Source: Methanomicrobiales archaeon
GTDB taxonomy: Archaea; Halobacteriota; Methanomicrobia; Methanomicrobiales; Methanospirillaceae
Reading direction: 5' to 3'
Assembly (NCBI GenBank): GCA_012729535.1
Contig: JAAYCY010000061.1
Coordinates: 1 to 64,000, forward strand
DNA: 64,000 nt
This document shows, one piece after another, positions 33,916 through 42,506 of the stretch. The notes under the pieces were generated by a model. That model saw only the letters and a list, made by a program, of their open reading frames with translations. It was not told the DNA's origin and ran no database searches. The translations under genes and the position numbers were made by a program. The first letter of the stretch is position 1. The number at the start of each line of letters is the position of its first letter.

Positions 33916-35001
33916 TTATCTTTCAGTGCACGCAATACAGGGATCTGAACTGATATATGCAGAAGTTACATCAGCAACAGATGTCCCTCCAGGGATCATG
34001 TACCTGGCACATGCTTCGATGTTCATAATTGATGGTGTCTGAATTGCTATCTCCTGGATCCTTCCATGGGTGTCTGACTTTATCCGGTAGGTCAATTCTC
34101 CCCTTGGTGCTTCCCCCCGGTGTGTTGTCTGTCCCCTTCCAATGGTCCCCCCACCACGGATTTTTCCTTCAGGCAGGGTTTTAATTATTGTCCTGATAAT
34201 GTCGATACTCTGAAGGATCTCATCGAACCTGATCATAATCCGTGCGAAATTGTCACATTCGGTTCTCACAATGGGAGTAAATCCAAGCATCTGGTATGTA
34301 GGATGTTCAGATCTACAGTCTGATGGAATGCCACTTGCCCGTAAAGTGGGACCGACGGCGTGAACAAGCTCAGCCTGCTCGGCAGTCATGATACCGATTC
34401 CTTTACTTCGAAGTCCTATAAGCGGTCCATGTTCAAACATTCGAATATATCTGAGCATTTCCTCTTCGACCTTATCCATGGCTTTCATGATCCGAGAGAG
34501 ATCTTCTTCATCAGGATCAAACCTGACTCCGCCTGGAACAATATATGCACAGGTTACCCGGGCACCGGTCAGATATTCCAGCATATCCATTACTGTCTCA
34601 CGGATGTTCAGGAGATACATGCCAAGTGTCTCATGTTCAATGGTATAACAGTATGAAAAGTTAGCAATCAGGTGACTCTGCATCCGGTCAAGTTCATTGG
34701 CTAAAACTCTTAGATACGCTGCCCTGTCCGGAACACTGACTCCGGATATCTTTTCCATGGTTTCAATGAACACAAAATTATGGATGACAGAACAGATACC
34801 ACAGATCCGTTCGGCAAGGAACATCACTTCCTGCCAGGGTCTGCCTACCATTATTCGTTCTATTCCCTTTTTCATATACCCGAGTTCTACCTCGGCAGCA
34901 AGGATCTGTTCTCCAAAGGTTTCACACTTAATCCGGCATGGCTCTTTGAATATCGGGTGGACAGGACCGAGAGGTATTGCAACATCTACTGTTTTTTTCA
35001 T
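33916..35001 (-). CDS. ehaO: Energy-converting [NiFe] hydrogenase large subunit (EhaO)
   Basis: This 361-residue catalytic subunit is related to NuoD. All four nickel-ligand cysteines are present: C67/C70 in [13 protein letters not shown] and C355/C358 in DPCIACTER. The protein ends three residues after the last Cys, so there is little or no C-terminal peptide for a maturation protease to remove. [14 protein letters not shown] is the conserved region before the C-terminal motif. ATG 35001 overlaps the small-subunit stop as ATGA. It splits H2 in the membrane-bound complex, driven by ion flow, to yield low-potential electrons. Confidence 0.92.
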   Translation of the reverse strand: MKKTVDVAIPLGPVHPIFKEPCRIKCETFGEQILAAEVELGYMKKGIERIMVGRPWQEVMFLAERICGICSVIHNFVFIETMEKISGVSVPDRAAYLRVLANELDRMQSHLIANFSYCYTIEHETLGMYLLNIRETVMDMLEYLTGARVTCAYIVPGGVRFDPDEEDLSRIMKAMDKVEEEMLRYIRMFEHGPLIGLRSKGIGIMTAEQAELVHAVGPTLRASGIPSDCRSEHPTYQMLGFTPIVRTECDNFARIMIRFDEILQSIDIIRTIIKTLPEGKIRGGGTIGRGQTTHRGEAPRGELTYRIKSDTHGRIQEIAIQTPSIMNIEACARYMIPGGTSVADVTSAYISSDPCIACTER

Positions 35002-35450
35002 CTTCGAATCTCCCAGTCTTTGAATATCAGGGGGGCTACAGAGAGGATGGCCTGGATAATTTCTGTTGGCCTTGGAGGGCATCCCGGAACTTCTGCAGCA
35101 ATCGGAATGTAACTTTTAGCCGGTGGTCTTGTCAGTGAATCCGGTCTGTTATATACACAACCGGAGATCGGACAGTTTCCTATGGCAACTGCAACTTTTG
35201 GTTCAGGCATTTTATCCCAAACCATTTTGAGTTTATCTTCCCACTGGGGTGTGACACCACCGATGACTAACAGTACATCTGCTTCGCGGGGATTGTTATG
35301 GACATAGATCCCATACTGTTCGAGATCGTACCTGGGTGACAGGCAGGCAAGGACTTCAATGTCACACCCGTTACACGAACCGGTGTCAACATAACAGACA
35401 TGAATAGAACGTTGCCGGACTGCATTCTTGAAAGATTGAAGCAGTGTCAT
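34998..35450 (-). CDS. ehaN: Energy-converting hydrogenase small subunit (EhaN)
   Basis: NuoB-like subunit of 150 residues carrying the proximal [4Fe-4S] cluster. Ligands are C26 and C29 in [12 protein letters not shown]93 in AIGNCPISG and C124 in VPGCPPRP, the standard pattern. It receives electrons from the nickel site of EhaO and passes them to the polyferredoxin. It overlaps both neighbours by 4 nt, in keeping with stoichiometric assembly. Confidence 0.93.
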   Translation of the reverse strand: MTLLQSFKNAVRQRSIHVCYVDTGSCNGCDIEVLACLSPRYDLEQYGIYVHNNPREADVLLVIGGVTPQWEDKLKMVWDKMPEPKVAVAIGNCPISGCVYNRPDSLTRPPAKSYIPIAAEVPGCPPRPTEIIQAILSVAPLIFKDWEIRR

Positions 35451-35824
35451 TCTTCATCCTCTGGAAAAACCCGGTTCCGGAGATATTCGCGTGCTGTTTC
35501 AGCGGTTTCTCCGTTTTTATCAATCTTTTCGAGGGCTTTGTTCATGATATCCTGGGAAATGATAGGAATATACCGGGTAAAGAGATCATACCCGATTTCA
35601 CGTCTGATCCCCCCATCAGGGTCTCCATGTTCCATCCAACTGTCATACCTTGCTCCCAGCGACTCAAGCATCAGCATGTCCAGGTTCTCTATAAAAATTT
35701 TTCGAACTCTCATTGGAGCAATGCCGAGTATTTCAGCACAGGTTTTTACCACTTTTTTATGATACGGGCTTTTTAATATGGCAAATTTCATACCATAGAG
35801 ATCACGCTCATATACCTCTGTCAT
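35447..35824 (-). CDS. ehaM: EhaM-like hydrogenase subunit (DUF1959)
   Basis: This 125-residue soluble, mostly helical protein ([22 protein letters not shown], residues about 18-39) matches the DUF1959/EhaM family and its fixed position before the small subunit gene. Its function in the complex is not known. ATG 35824 overlaps the preceding stop as ATGA. An upstream in-frame extension to 35881 is discarded because it reads through the upstream membrane subunit gene. Confidence 0.82.
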   Translation of the reverse strand: MTEVYERDLYGMKFAILKSPYHKKVVKTCAEILGIAPMRVRKIFIENLDMLMLESLGARYDSWMEHGDPDGGIRREIGYDLFTRYIPIISQDIMNKALEKIDKNGETAETAREYLRNRVFPEDEE

Positions 35825-36066
35825 ACCAGTCCCCCACTTTTCAGAATGGCATACAGCCCGAAGAGGAGGATACATGTCCATACTGCTACCATTTCTCCTT
35901 CGTGGAGAAGGTGTTCATCCCTGGTAAAGGGGAGAGCAGCCAGAACAAGAACCATGATTACTCCAAGAATTGCCTGGCAGAGTATATGCCCCCTGATAAG
36001 TTCAACAATGAAAATCAGTCCATAAACCAGGGCACCTGCAAGGAGAGTGGTTCGAATAAGAATCAT
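35821..36066 (-). CDS. Small membrane subunit of Eha hydrogenase (EhaK/EhaL position)
   Basis: This protein of 81 residues has three hydrophobic helices (about 5-24, 31-46, 59-75) and TRDEHLLHEGEMVAVW between the last two. Methanothermobacter has two small membrane genes, ehaK and ehaL, between ehaJ and ehaM; here only this one is present. The position and size suit EhaL. It overlaps both neighbours by ATGA. Confidence 0.75.
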   Translation of the reverse strand: MILIRTTLLAGALVYGLIFIVELIRGHILCQAILGVIMVLVLAALPFTRDEHLLHEGEMVAVWTCILLFGLYAILKSGGLV

Positions 36067-36905
36067 CCCATCACCCCGAGGATAATAATATAAACGGCCA
36101 GGATTCCTGTTATCACGGTCTGCATTGCCACTGCATCAAATGGGGAAAGCATCGGAGTAAAGGCACATACAAATGAGAGTGATACAAGCAGGATAAGCAT
36201 TGCCAGCAGCATCAGGTACCAGGGAAGTGCTCCGATAAAGAGCAGGACAAATGCTGCAAGAAGAACAAAGGTCTTTAGGGCATATGCAACCTCAAGTCCT
36301 GCCCTCCAGACTCCAAAATGTTCGGTCCGGTTTCCGGAAACGATCTCTTTTGCTTCGATGATGGAGAAAGGGCCGTAATGCATTTTTGAGAGGATTACAA
36401 TATAGAGAGCAATTGCAATGGGGAATGCATGAATCAGAAGGGGGCCGTGTATCTCCTGGTATTTCGTAATGTCACTTATCATCAGTGATCCGGTGACAAC
36501 ATAAATTCCTGCAATGGTTGCAAATAAAGGAATTTCTGAAGCAGCCGACATAACTGATCGGATGGCTCCGAATTTCCCATAGGGAGAACCTGATGAGAGT
36601 CCAAGACCATGTTCGGTTATTTTGTGAAGCATGAAGACCGCAAAGAGGAGCAACAGGCTCCCGCCGCTAAAGACAATGTAAAATGCCCCGGTCCAGATAG
36701 CGATGGAAACCGCAACGATAAAGACATACATCGGCATGCTTGCCGTTTTTGGTATCCACGTCTGTTTGAATGAGAATTTCAGAGTATGGAGAATCTCCTG
36801 CCAGATTGGCGGTCCGGGCCGTCCCTGTATCCGGGCAATGACCTTGCGGTGTATGCCATGAAAGAGCAGGCCGATAAAGACAGCAGGTAATATCAGTGTT
36901 ATCAT
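36063..36905 (-). CDS. ehaJ: EhaJ, NuoH-like membrane subunit
   Basis: A polytopic subunit with about eight helices that connects the hydrogenase module to the ion channel. The NuoH signature is visible as KVIARIQGRPGPPIWQEILH (residues about 21-40) and FSIIEAKEIVSGNRTEHFGV near 200, with the conserved acidic cluster. I chose ATG 36905, 1 nt after the ehaI stop; the 24-residue extension to 36977 overlaps that gene and is not hydrophobic. Length is 280 residues. Confidence 0.9.
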   Translation of the reverse strand: MITLILPAVFIGLLFHGIHRKVIARIQGRPGPPIWQEILHTLKFSFKQTWIPKTASMPMYVFIVAVSIAIWTGAFYIVFSGGSLLLLFAVFMLHKITEHGLGLSSGSPYGKFGAIRSVMSAASEIPLFATIAGIYVVTGSLMISDITKYQEIHGPLLIHAFPIAIALYIVILSKMHYGPFSIIEAKEIVSGNRTEHFGVWRAGLEVAYALKTFVLLAAFVLLFIGALPWYLMLLAMLILLVSLSFVCAFTPMLSPFDAVAMQTVITGILAVYIIILGVMG

Positions 36906-36906
36906 A

Positions 36907-37110
36907 TTAATACCCGGTAAAAGGGAAATCTCCTTCAATATTTGATGCATTCCACCAGAGAAAGAGTGCCAGGACAAACACCGGAAACGTAAGTACTACT
37001 GCGATCACCGGCAGCCATCCTGGCTTTATTCCGATAGGTACGGCAAATGCGGCAACTCCGAGAATGATGGCCGTGATGATTGTTACTATCAGATATGACT
37101 CTTTTTTCAT
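36907..37110 (-). CDS. ehaI: EhaI small membrane subunit
   Basis: This 67-residue protein consists of two hydrophobic helices (residues about 6-27 and 33-53) with a short polar tail ending DFPFTGY. No domain beyond that is recognised; identity rests on its location between the EhaH and EhaJ genes. It is spaced 2 nt and 1 nt from its neighbours, so it belongs to the same transcript. Confidence 0.75.
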   Translation of the reverse strand: MKKESYLIVTIITAIILGVAAFAVPIGIKPGWLPVIAVVLTFPVFVLALFLWWNASNIEGDFPFTGY

Positions 37111-37112
37111 TG

Positions 37113-37769
37113 TTACACCGTCAGGATGATCTCAATAACCCGCAGGAAGATAAGCAGGGAACTGACATGAATCATTAATACATAGGGTGCCCCCGGTGCC
37201 CGGGTGATCTCCGCTTTTGCTATGTAAAAGGGGGCCATTCCTTCTCCCATCACCCCAAGAACCAGAAACATCTTTGCCGCAAGGGGAACCATCCCGAGTC
37301 CGGCCAGTTCCCAGATTGACAGGGTTCCGCAGGATCCAAGGGCAGTTGCTGCTCCTCCAAAGAGGAACGTGGTTGCAACCATTGCAACGATTCCGTAATT
37401 GTATGCAGCATTCAGAACATACCGGTTATTCACTCCGGCAACAATGCCAATGTTGGTAATTCCGATGAGTGCCGTAAAAAGACAGAAATTAAACAGGTCT
37501 CCGGAACATACTGCACCAAGGGTTGCAAGTCCGCAGGCAATTGCCATGAACCGCTGGAACCGGAGATTATCTGGGCTGACCTCCTTGGTATATACCGCAT
37601 CAGTCCCGAATATAATGTCTGTCTGTCGTTCCGGCCTTGCAATTATGGCGATGATGATAAAGGCTGTAGCAAAGAGGAAGAGAGTTGTCGTGTACAAACT
37701 GAAATAGTTTACAATATCCCCGAATTCAAGGACAAATAATTCCTCTCCTTCTATTGGAAGATTAAACAT
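37113..37769 (-). CDS. ehaH: EhaH, antiporter-like membrane subunit
   Basis: This 218-residue subunit has about six helices and resembles a part of the NuoL/M/N or Mrp antiporter fold: NFCLFTALIGITNIGIVAGV in the middle and AAKMFLVLGVMGEGMAPFYI, which places a Lys-bearing broken helix near residues 165-185. It probably forms part of the Na+ or H+ channel. ATG 37769 overlaps the ehaG stop by 8 nt; the longer frame to 37793 is antiparallel overlap with ehaG and rejected. Confidence 0.85.
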   Translation of the reverse strand: MFNLPIEGEELFVLEFGDIVNYFSLYTTTLFLFATAFIIIAIIARPERQTDIIFGTDAVYTKEVSPDNLRFQRFMAIACGLATLGAVCSGDLFNFCLFTALIGITNIGIVAGVNNRYVLNAAYNYGIVAMVATTFLFGGAATALGSCGTLSIWELAGLGMVPLAAKMFLVLGVMGEGMAPFYIAKAEITRAPGAPYVLMIHVSSLLIFLRVIEIILTV

Positions 37770-38358
37770 TTCTTCCCTCCCGCATCGTGCCAATGAGTGC
37801 CATCTTGGTGGATACTTTCAGCAGGATTGCACTACCGGAAAGCATGACTGCAATAAGCCAGGCTTCGGGGATAATCATGAAGATGAAAAATGCTACTATC
37901 CAAAGTGCCCATGCATATCCGGATACTGTCTCGAGAAGGGCAAACCGCTCTTCATATCCCTTGCACAGGAAATAAAATACGAGCCCTATTCCGGCAACTG
38001 CTCCGCCTGAAAATCCTGAAAGGATTATGCCATACACAATAAGGACAAAGGTGATAATGGGTGGTGCTGTCCTCATGACTTCAATCCGGATTGGTTTGTA
38101 GGTCGGAAGGGGAAGTTTTTCTTTTCTGATATAGAGTTCGGTGAGCATCAGGAGTTCTGAAATCCCTACAACAAGGCCGGGGAGGATGAGAGCTTCTGCA
38201 AGATCTGTTGCCACCAGGCAGATTAATACCAGTCCCACAGTCTCTATTAAGTCAACGACCAGGATTTTATGAATGTCATCTCGTTCACGGAGAAGTGCAA
38301 CAAAGGATATGGCAACACATATGAGAGTAAAGAACAGGCCTACCTGGTAAAAATCCAT
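37762..38358 (-). CDS. ehaG: EhaG membrane subunit
   Basis: This 198-residue protein has about six helices. The first half, with VDLIETVGLVLICLVATDLAEALILPGLVVG, looks like the NuoK/MnhC type of small antiporter subunit; the second half carries GGAVAGIGLVFYFL. It is part of the ion-translocating arm. Its ATG overlaps the ehaF stop as TAATG. Confidence 0.82.
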   Translation of the reverse strand: MDFYQVGLFFTLICVAISFVALLRERDDIHKILVVDLIETVGLVLICLVATDLAEALILPGLVVGISELLMLTELYIRKEKLPLPTYKPIRIEVMRTAPPIITFVLIVYGIILSGFSGGAVAGIGLVFYFLCKGYEERFALLETVSGYAWALWIVAFFIFMIIPEAWLIAVMLSGSAILLKVSTKMALIGTMREGRNV

Positions 38359-38825
38359 TATTCTTTCCTCCTGAATAAAAACGATGCAATCGCAAATGCT
38401 GCAAAAAGAATGCTTGTCTCTACGATGGTATCAAGGCCACGGGTATTATAAAGGATTTCATCAAGAATTCCGCCCGGGTGAGCAACAATGGTGGTTCCTA
38501 GAAAGGGTGTATTGTTTGCAATGAACCATGAGAAGGGAGTCAGATAGGTGGTCACATATCCGGCTGCGGGTGAATTTTCCGGATATTGTGCCTCAATATC
38601 CACTTTTGTGAAAGGTACTCCTCCCCGATCATACGGGTCAAGGGGAGAATCACGGTTTATGGATTTTGAATAAATCTGATCCTCATGATAGGTTATCAGG
38701 GGAACCATGATGATTCCACAAATAGCAACGATAATTCCTAATACTGCATATACTGCCACCAGGTTTTCATATGTGGACATCCAGTTTGAAAAAGTCCGAA
38801 ATCCCTTTCCAATCAGGCGGATCAA
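38358..38825 (-). CDS. ehaF: EhaF membrane subunit
   Basis: This 155-residue protein has helices at about 20-45 and 135-150 and a long extra-membrane loop rich in Pro, Asp and Tyr (RDSPLDPYDRGGVPFTKVD). The final segment NTRGLDTIVETSILFAAFAI matches the MnhB/MbhE-type region of Mrp antiporter-like complexes. It overlaps the preceding gene by ATGA. Confidence 0.82.
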   Translation of the reverse strand: MIRLIGKGFRTFSNWMSTYENLVAVYAVLGIIVAICGIIMVPLITYHEDQIYSKSINRDSPLDPYDRGGVPFTKVDIEAQYPENSPAAGYVTTYLTPFSWFIANNTPFLGTTIVAHPGGILDEILYNTRGLDTIVETSILFAAFAIASFLFRRKE

Positions 38826-39058
38826 GGTGTCACCTTCCGTTCGACAAGCATGACCAGGACAAAAGTTGTCAGGGTTGAAACGGCAATAAAAGTGAGCAGG
38901 GCCAGCGTCTCATCAAATGATAAAGCAACCAGAAGGAGGCCGAATGCAGGTATTTCCAGGTTGATTATCCGTGTCAGGTATTCACGGTCACGTGGAAATG
39001 CACAGGCTCCGGTTCCAATTATTAGAATAATCAGCCCTATTATGAACTCAAGGCTCAT
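38822..39058 (-). CDS. ehaE: EhaE membrane subunit
   Basis: A 78-residue protein with three helices (about 4-20, 33-50, 52-71), ending in VERKVTP. It resembles small MnhC/NuoK-like subunits (LEIPAFGLLLVALSF). Assignment to EhaE depends on order within the operon. Four-nucleotide overlaps occur on both sides. Confidence 0.78.
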   Translation of the reverse strand: MSLEFIIGLIILIIGTGACAFPRDREYLTRIINLEIPAFGLLLVALSFDETLALLTFIAVSTLTTFVLVMLVERKVTP

Positions 39059-39282
39059 GTTGCCCCCTTTCTGCAGAGTTGGAGCACAAATATTGTTGAA
39101 AGAGGAATGATAACCGCAAGAGCGGCTGCCACATCGACATATCCTCTCATAATGATAAGTGGCATTATGCCCCCTCCGATAATCCCGATTCCAATCAGTT
39201 TTGCATATGGATTACGGGCTAATCCGGCATATATGCTCCCTGTAAGAATTATTATGCCAAATACCAACGGAAGGGCATTCAT
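39055..39282 (-). CDS. ehaD: EhaD membrane subunit
   Basis: This 75-residue protein has three helices and resembles MnhC/NuoK (ARNPYAKLIGIGIIGGGIMPLI, then DVAAALAVIIPLSTIFVLQL). It should sit in the membrane arm that couples ion movement to ferredoxin reduction. Position-based name; overlaps both neighbours as ATGA. Confidence 0.78.
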   Translation of the reverse strand: MNALPLVFGIIILTGSIYAGLARNPYAKLIGIGIIGGGIMPLIIMRGYVDVAAALAVIIPLSTIFVLQLCRKGAT

Positions 39283-39602
39283 TCCTCAATTCCTCCTGCA
39301 AAGGTGCTGGCGATTGCGTTGGATTCAAAGGTTGAACCGATAAAGTACGCTGCGGCTGCGATAATTCCGAGAGGATGAGGGATGAGAAGAGCCATGATCC
39401 CTGCAATTGCAAAACTGAAGACATTCAGAAATGGGAGCTTTCGCATGACATCCGGCTCAAGAATTATTCTGAAAACGGCATAGAGTGCGATAAAACTGCA
39501 TAACAATGCAGCAAGTTCTGCACTCTCTGCCTGAGGGGATATGAAAGATGATGTAAAAGGGGAAGAGATGAAATCGAGGTTTTCTCCGATGATGGAACTC
39601 AT
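39279..39602 (-). CDS. ehaC: EhaC membrane subunit
   Basis: This 107-residue protein has a polar N-terminus of about 28 residues and three helices (about 30-48, 62-80, 80-95). The name follows operon order. ATG 39602 overlaps the ehaB stop as ATGA, so the five extra residues to the start at 39617 are left out. No motif reveals a specific role. Confidence 0.75.
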   Translation of the reverse strand: MSSIIGENLDFISSPFTSSFISPQAESAELAALLCSFIALYAVFRIILEPDVMRKLPFLNVFSFAIAGIMALLIPHPLGIIAAAAYFIGSTFESNAIASTFAGGIEE

Positions 39603-40084
39603 TTCCGTATCTCCCATATTGCCCCGAGTAATCTGCTCGAATGACGGTGTGAAATACCCTGTATTGTTAATATGGCAATAACCATTCCGGTGATGAAATA
39701 TTCAGCGGGGATACCTACCATTGTTCCCCCGTAAACCATGAATGTGGCGAGAAAACATCCACTTGTCCCTGCATAGCCTTTGTCATAACAGATCCGGTTC
39801 CCGATAAATACCAGAACTGTTGCCAGAAGACCGCCCGGAATACCAAAACAATACACGCCACAGGCAGCAAGAAGAGTGCCGGCTGAAGCATCCGGGGAAG
39901 AAACGATATTTCCCATCATCGTCCCTCCCCTGATATTTCCTCCTGCTTTCTCTACTGCTAATGCAATTGCTTTTGCTCCGACAACGCCCCCTTCACGAGG
40001 CAATGCCCAAATCATATCTATAGTTATAAACAGAACCCAGCAGCAGAGGGCCGCAAAGGCTATCTGAAGGAACGAGGTAATCAT
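39599..40084 (-). CDS. ehaB: EhaB membrane subunit, first gene of the Eha-Fwd string
   Basis: This 161-residue protein has about four helices; GGVVGAKAIALAVEKAGGNIRGGTMMG and PAEYFITGMVIAILTIQG-type segments are the most conserved-looking parts. Size and position match EhaB of Methanothermobacter. No EhaA-like frame precedes it. The start ATG 40084 has no strong ribosome site, and the 248-bp gap to the divergent mobB-like gene must hold the operon promoter. Confidence 0.8.
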   Translation of the reverse strand: MITSFLQIAFAALCCWVLFITIDMIWALPREGGVVGAKAIALAVEKAGGNIRGGTMMGNIVSSPDASAGTLLAACGVYCFGIPGGLLATVLVFIGNRICYDKGYAGTSGCFLATFMVYGGTMVGIPAEYFITGMVIAILTIQGISHRHSSRLLGAIWEIRK

Positions 40085-40332
40085 GCCGGTTGTATATCGT
40101 ATGCTTCGTTTGTGGAAAGGTTAAATGTTGTGATCCGTAATGAAATGCGTGCGAAGTTTGAAAATATGCTCATTTTACCTTTTTGTTTTGTAAAGGAATG
40201 ATACATTTGCCTCATATGAGTAAAAATTATTCTCCTTAGATATTATTACTTCTTGTGACGTGTGACATTCGCATTCATTATTATCTTTCCTTGCCAGATC
40301 TGAAGGGTTACTATGATCCCTGGTGTTGCTAC
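40085..40332. promoter_or_regulatory. Divergent promoter region of the Eha-Fwd and mobB-like units
   Basis: The spacer is AT-rich between 40150 and 40250 and contains no credible ORF for EhaA or anything else. A-rich minus-strand stretches (CAAAACAAAAAGG near 40180-40195) could lie upstream of an eha promoter, but I cannot fix a TATA box. The assignment rests on gene orientation. Confidence 0.35.
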
Positions 40333-41031
40333 ATGAAAATTCTCCATATTGCCGGATGGTCTGGCTCTGGTAAAACTACCTTTATACGGAAATTGTTACC
40401 ATTCCTCTCAGTTCATGGAAAAACCGGGACTATTAAACATATTTGCAGTCATTATAGTGTACTTCCCCCGGGAAAAGATACGAGTATTCATTTTGAGGCT
40501 GGATCAAATCCGTCAGTCGGGATAGATAATGAAAAAACAATCGCATATTTCCACTGTACAGACCTGGAGACTACCATGGACATGCTGTCAGATAGTGGTG
40601 TCAGGTATGCAGTTATCGAAGGTTATAAAAATTACCCATTTCAGAAGATTCTGATTGGTGACCTGGAGGTTGATTACCTTTTAAAAAATCCCGCTGTCGA
40701 TGAAGTAATTCCTGTGCTGGACCAGTTTGATGACTGGTATACGCTTTCAGGACTTTCCCGGGAACTTATTACACAATATCCTGGTTCATTCCTCCTTACA
40801 TGGACCGGATATACTGATAATTACCTGTCCGCTTTCCGTCTGTGTTCTGACATTGAACAGGAATTTTCGAGGCATCGGGATGTCTGCGGAATACGTATTC
40901 GCGTTCACCGGTGGGTCAAAAACAATCTGTTCCCGGTCTATATGGTTATGGCGTATACAAATACTGGTGGCTCTCTTCTCCCTGATATCTTAAACCAGCT
41001 ATACCCCTGTATCAGTGATCGGGTCTCTTAA
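40333..41031 (+). CDS. mobB: MobB-like molybdopterin-guanine dinucleotide protein, probable MoaE-like C-terminus
   Basis: The N-terminal P-loop GTPase domain starts MKILHIAGWSGSGKTTFIRKLL with Walker A at residues 8-16, continuing with GKTGTIKHICSHYS and VIEGYKNYPFQKI as in MobB. The C-terminal about 85 residues (NYLSAFRLCSDIEQEFSRHR onward, with RIRVHRWV) faintly resemble MoaE, a fusion known in archaea. ATG 40333 is chosen over the earlier frame start at 40255 since the family begins at this Met. The protein helps make the guanylated pterin cofactor needed by FwdB, encoded divergently. Confidence 0.82.
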   Translation: MKILHIAGWSGSGKTTFIRKLLPFLSVHGKTGTIKHICSHYSVLPPGKDTSIHFEAGSNPSVGIDNEKTIAYFHCTDLETTMDMLSDSGVRYAVIEGYKNYPFQKILIGDLEVDYLLKNPAVDEVIPVLDQFDDWYTLSGLSRELITQYPGSFLLTWTGYTDNYLSAFRLCSDIEQEFSRHRDVCGIRIRVHRWVKNNLFPVYMVMAYTNTGGSLLPDILNQLYPCISDRVS

Positions 41032-41060
41032 ATCTCTTATTTATTCTCTCTCTTCAAATC

Positions 41061-41999
41061 ATGAAAACCGGAACTGATTCACATAAGCCTGATTCGATGA
41101 CTATGCTTGTTACCCGGATGGCCAGAATCTCAAAGGAAAAACCGAATTCTGTATGCGAGATAACCGGGGATATTATTCACCTTGTCGGTGAACAACTGGT
41201 ATCACTCAGGTATAATAATCCCCGGTTTCGGGAGTCTGATTACCCCCTCTATGCAGGAGTAGGGGAAATTAACACGAGAAAAGTTGCAAATATTTTTTTA
41301 TGTGCATGTTTTTTGGAATACCGGTCCGGAAAAACTGATGTCTGGGATAACACAGTTTTCTTTTCTGAAGAAATCCTGCAGGATCCTGAAAACCTGTGGC
41401 AGGTCATCCTTGATCATACATTTGAAGACTGGAAAGAGAGATTTTTTGATTATAATCTGCATCCCATGCCTGAAATTCACAATCGCCTGTATTTAATAGC
41501 CAGTCGGATGGTCCGGTTTTATTCAGGTGATGGGAGAGAGATATGGGCGGATTATCTACAGGACCCGGAGTCTGTTTATAAAAGACTTCTGTTGCTGAGA
41601 ATCCCAAAATCAATTGCCTGCCTGGTTGTGGGTATATTAAAGGATCTCGGGCATATCCGCGGCCCGTTTGATATTGTAGGAGATATCGTGGATTCACGTG
41701 TTCTGGGTCGGATGATTTGCGGGGATGGAGATGAAGTTACCTTTACCAGGGCACGCCGCCTTGCCCGCAGGTTAGCACCGGATGATCCCTGGATTCTTGA
41801 CCTCCCCCTCTATCTTATCGGGACTACCTGGTGTGGTCCTGGACCCAAGTGTCGCGCTTGTCCGGTACGAAATGCCTGTGTGTATGCCATTTCAGATGTT
41901 TTGGGGATCAGGCCGGATCCGGTTTTCCGATCTATCCTGTTTGGTAAAAAAACTGTGCAGAAGACTCTCCGCCAATGGCAACAGACAGTTATTGATTGA
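41061..41999 (+). CDS. Endonuclease III-like [4Fe-4S] protein
   Basis: This 312-residue helical protein ends with a C-x5-C-x2-C-x5-C loop (CGPGPKCRACPVRNAC, residues about 274-289), resembling the iron-sulfur cluster loop of HhH-GPD DNA glycosylases (usual first spacing x6). Before it lies a helical domain with RIPKSIACLVVGILKDLGHI, but a clear helix-hairpin-helix with catalytic Lys/Asp is not evident. The Fe-S loop fits a DNA-repair relative; the activity is uncertain. It follows mobB by 30 nt. Confidence 0.6.
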   Translation: MKTGTDSHKPDSMTMLVTRMARISKEKPNSVCEITGDIIHLVGEQLVSLRYNNPRFRESDYPLYAGVGEINTRKVANIFLCACFLEYRSGKTDVWDNTVFFSEEILQDPENLWQVILDHTFEDWKERFFDYNLHPMPEIHNRLYLIASRMVRFYSGDGREIWADYLQDPESVYKRLLLLRIPKSIACLVVGILKDLGHIRGPFDIVGDIVDSRVLGRMICGDGDEVTFTRARRLARRLAPDDPWILDLPLYLIGTTWCGPGPKCRACPVRNACVYAISDVLGIRPDPVFRSILFGKKTVQKTLRQWQQTVID

Positions 42000-42041
42000 T
42001 AAGTAACAATCCGGGGATAGTGTCCTCCATATTTTTGGTTA

Positions 42042-42056
42042 TTTAGCTATAAGCTT
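42042..42056. promoter_or_regulatory. Candidate DtxR-type operator 1
   Basis: TTTAGCTATAAGCTT has AGCT-N3-AGCT palindromic halves and lies 28 nt before the regulator gene. An almost identical element is at 42512-42526. Their association with a metal regulator and transporter suggests an operator. No experimental pattern is known to me. Confidence 0.45.
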
Positions 42057-42083
42057 TATTGAAAATTACAACCATGATCTTCT

Positions 42084-42506
42084 ATGGCTGGTTGTATAGA
42101 TACTCCTCAAAAAAACCGGTTTTTAAAATTCATTCACTCTCATAGCGGTGGTGTCAAATCCGGTGAAATTGCATCTAATTTTGGTATCCGGACTTCTACC
42201 GTTACACGTACTCTTCATGAACTAAGTGATGCCGGGTACGTTGTACATGATTCATACCGGAAAGTCTCTCTTACTGATGACGGTGAACATATGGCATGTT
42301 TTTTGATTAGAAGGCATCGTATTCTCTCTCTTATGTTTACCCGTATGGGCCTTACCGAAGCTGAAGCATGTGCCCAGGCTGAGATGATTGAACACCTGGT
42401 GCCAAAAAACCATGTAAACCGGATTTGCAGTTCTCTTGGTCATCCTCGCCGGTCCGCATGTGGAGTAATAGAACACGATCCCTCTTGTTGTGGTGTTTAT
42501 GTATGA
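42084..42506 (+). CDS. DtxR/MntR-family metal-dependent regulator
   Basis: This 140-residue protein has a winged helix at the N-terminus (KSGEIASNFGIRTSTVTRTLHELSDAGYVVH, residues about 25-55) and the DtxR dimerisation helices (RRHRILSLMFTRMGLTEAEA, EMIEHLVPKNHVNRI) with the His/Glu metal-site pattern HRI...E..EH. A Cys-rich tail (SACGVIEHDPSCCGVYV) is an extra feature that may bind metal. It is translationally coupled (ATGA) to the metal-binding lipoprotein gene and presumably represses that importer when metal is plentiful. Confidence 0.85.
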   Translation: MAGCIDTPQKNRFLKFIHSHSGGVKSGEIASNFGIRTSTVTRTLHELSDAGYVVHDSYRKVSLTDDGEHMACFLIRRHRILSLMFTRMGLTEAEACAQAEMIEHLVPKNHVNRICSSLGHPRRSACGVIEHDPSCCGVYV

